Shown here: one piece after another, positions 6,229 to 7,730 of the stretch | Position numbering within the stretch: the stretch's first letter is position 1 | Layout of the letters: each line of letters begins with the position of its first letter | Source of the DNA: Bacteroidales bacterium UBA6207 | Lineage (GTDB): Bacteria; Bacteroidota; Bacteroidia; Bacteroidales; F082 | NCBI GenBank assembly: GCA_002421995.1 | Contig: DISP01000062.1 | Coordinates: 1 to 7,730 of the forward strand | Reading direction: 5' to 3' | Length of the DNA stretch: 7,730 nt | The notes under the pieces: generated by a model | The model's input: only the letters and a program-made list of their open reading frames with translations | Told to the model about the DNA's origin: nothing | Databases searched by the model: none | Position numbers and translations under genes: made by a program

Positions 6229-7730
6229 TTATTCGTATTTTAAAGCTTCAACAGGATTGAAAGCAGCCGCCCTGCGGGCATGGAAGACGATGGTGAAAGC
6301 AGCCACCAGAACGGCTACAAGCATGGCAATGATTGCCTCGGAAAAGCCGAGACTGATTGTGTAGGCAAATGACGAAAGCAGTTGACTGCTGAAAAGATAT
6401 CCCAGTGGGATGGCGATGAATCCTGCTATGACAACCAGTATAATAAACTCTTTTCCAATGAGTTGAAGTATTTGGTTGCTGCTGCCCCCCAGCACTTTTC
6501 TTATTCCGATTTCTTTTGTGCGCTGTTCAACGCGCAGCGATGAAAGCCCGTAAAGCCCCATAGCACTGATCAAAACAGAAAGCATGGAAAAGAGGCTGTA
6601 GAGCTGCATGCTGTTGCGGTCGTCGCGGTATTGCTTCCCGATATAGGCGGTCACAGAAATGCTTTCAAAAGGTGTGGTCGGAAAAAGTTCGTGCCATGTT
6701 TTTTCAACAAGCTGTTCCACTTCCTTTTCCGCGTTTTCTGCTGCCTTCACGCATACAACGCCAAAGCTTTCGGGCAGGATGATATAGGCGGCAGGCTCTA
6801 TTTTTGAATGTACCGAATAGTAATGATAGTCTTTGATCACGCCGATCACTGTGCGTTTCGAGAGCGTGTCCATCCCAAAAGGGCGAAAGCGTTTGCCTAT
6901 TGGGTCGTCCCAACCAAGAAATTTCACAGCAGCTTCATTCAGTATCACCGATTCGTGCAGGTCGTTGGGGTAGTCTTTTGAGAAGTTGCGGCCCTGCGTT
7001 ATTGGTATGTCCATGAGCGGGAAGAAATTTTCATCCACATAACCAAAACGTACCATCACCTTGGTTTCGGTGGTATCGTCAAGAAAAATGGTGGATTGAT
7101 TGCCTGCAACACCGTTGACGAACGAAGCGGCAGCAACACCTTTCACCTGAGGTAGTTTAACAAGAGCATCTTTGAGCAGCGTTGCCTTACGCTCGGGTTC
7201 ACCGCCTTGCAGAAAAAGACCTGTGACATTGTTACCGTTGAAACCCAGGTCTTTACGCAGTGCAAAATCAAACTGCCTGTAGCTTACCGTTACAAGAAAA
7301 ATCAGCAAAATCGTGACGCTGAACTGGAAAACCACGAGTCCTTTTCCAAGAAAATTGCCAATGCTGCTGCGCTGTCCCTTTGATCCTTTGAGTACATCCA
7401 CTGCTTTATAGCGGCTCATAAAAAGCGCAGGATAAATGCCCGAAAACAAACTCACAAACAACCAGATCACAACAAGTGACAAATTCATTGAAATGTCGTG
7501 CAACAAGTTAAGCTTCAGCTCGGTGTCGAGCATTCGGTTGAATTCGGGCAGGCTAAGTTCAACGATGATCAACGCCAGCAAGATGGCAAAAAAAGTGATG
7601 ATCACCGACTCGCCCATAAACTGATAGACCAAATTCATCCTGTTGGCTCCCAACACCTTGCGAACGCCCACCTCTTTGGCCCTCTTCACGGAGCGGGCGA
7701 TGGCGAGGTTGATGAAATTAATGCTCGCGA
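6229..7730 (-). CDS. FtsX/MacB-type ABC transporter permease, C-terminal 499 residues (5' end outside window)
   Basis: The frame stays open to the right edge, so the true start is outside; a GTG at 7689-7687 is internal and not a start. By comparison with the 815-residue neighbour, about 300 N-terminal residues are missing: helix 1, the first extracytoplasmic domain and most of helix 2. Numbering visible residues from 7728, the protein opens with ASINFINLAIARS, the end of helix 2, then the coupling motif VKRAKEVGVRKVLGA (14-28). Helices follow near 42-60, 82-106, 127-149, 376-398, 427-447 and 463-484. The second extracytoplasmic domain (about 150-375) has TQGRNFSKDYPND (244-256), LNEAAVKFLGWDDPIG (263-278) and VIKDYHYYSVHSKIEP (297-312). 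The second coupling motif is RTKEIGIRKVLGG (403-415). The C-terminus is NPVEALKYE and the stop is TAA. It is the first visible gene of the operon and is followed after 9 nt by the 92-codon gene. Substrate unknown. Confidence 0.93.
   Translation of the reverse strand, partial: ASINFINLAIARSVKRAKEVGVRKVLGANRMNLVYQFMGESVIITFFAILLALIIVELSLPEFNRMLDTELKLNLLHDISMNLSLVVIWLFVSLFSGIYPALFMSRYKAVDVLKGSKGQRSSIGNFLGKGLVVFQFSVTILLIFLVTVSYRQFDFALRKDLGFNGNNVTGLFLQGGEPERKATLLKDALVKLPQVKGVAAASFVNGVAGNQSTIFLDDTTETKVMVRFGYVDENFFPLMDIPITQGRNFSKDYPNDLHESVILNEAAVKFLGWDDPIGKRFRPFGMDTLSKRTVIGVIKDYHYYSVHSKIEPAAYIILPESFGVVCVKAAENAEKEVEQLVEKTWHELFPTTPFESISVTAYIGKQYRDDRNSMQLYSLFSMLSVLISAMGLYGLSSLRVEQRTKEIGIRKVLGGSSNQILQLIGKEFIILVVIAGFIAIPLGYLFSSQLLSSFAYTISLGFSEAIIAMLVAVLVAAFTIVFHARRAAAFNPVEALKYE

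Larger units (their letters stand above)
1123..7730 (-). other. Permease operon (partial at its 5' end)
   Basis: Four co-directional genes are packed with gaps of 9, -4 and 31 nt and no room for internal promoters or terminators. They are therefore probably transcribed together from a promoter beyond the right edge. Three encode paralogous 8-helix permeases and one a small soluble protein. No ATPase, periplasmic adaptor, outer-membrane factor or regulator lies in the window. In Bacteroidota such permease arrays often have the ATPase gene at one end of the cluster; the left end is excluded here, which leaves the unseen right side. Confidence 0.75.

Noticed and set aside
4913..6364. Long plus-strand open frame (483 codons) antisense to the 815-residue permease, the 92-codon gene and the end of the upstream permease
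   Set aside because: It spans three well-supported minus-strand genes and its translation shows no recognisable domain. It is a shadow of GC-rich coding sequence.
1..7730. CRISPR array, tRNA, rRNA, riboswitch or insertion sequence
   Set aside because: I saw no regularly spaced repeats, tRNA-like cloverleaf arms, rRNA motifs or transposase frames in the window.

Overview
The window reads as a chromosomal segment of a member of the Bacteroidota. The evidence is three consecutive genes for long (about 800 residue) FtsX/MacB-type ABC permeases, each ending in Lys-Tyr-Glu, a gene layout I associate with this phylum. In addition, no Shine-Dalgarno-like purine block precedes the starts I could inspect. 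All supported genes lie on the minus strand. No finer taxonomic placement is justified.

From right to left, in the direction of transcription, there are four genes. The first is a permease truncated by the right edge (6229-7730, last 499 residues). The second is a 92-residue soluble protein of unknown function (5941-6219). The third is a complete 815-residue permease (3497-5944) whose start overlaps the small gene's stop as ATGA. The fourth is a complete 780-residue permease (1123-3465). Gaps are 9 nt, -4 nt and 31 nt, so this is almost certainly one operon. Each complete permease has eight predicted membrane helices, two extracytoplasmic MacB-like domains and two FtsX-like domains. Such proteins normally work with a separate ATPase to move substrate or transmit mechanical force across the cell envelope. 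No ATPase is visible here, so it must lie outside the window or act from elsewhere.

Downstream of the operon, 605-1122 holds no convincing gene. It contains an imperfect 212-bp inverted-repeat element (715-926) with an internal perfect 7-bp hairpin, and two hairpin-plus-T-tract structures that read as plus-strand terminators. The element's ends loosely resemble integron attC core boxes.

Left of that element, 1-604 encodes the first 201 residues of a Fic-family AMP-transferase with a DUF4172-type N-terminus and an intact N-terminal inhibitory motif. It is cut by the left edge just before the expected catalytic HPFxxGNGR motif. This gene is much more AT-rich than the permeases (about 35% GC in sampled lines against roughly 45-65%), which suggests separate origin. 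The most interesting points are the attC-like element at the composition boundary and the uncharacterised small gene coupled to the permease operon.
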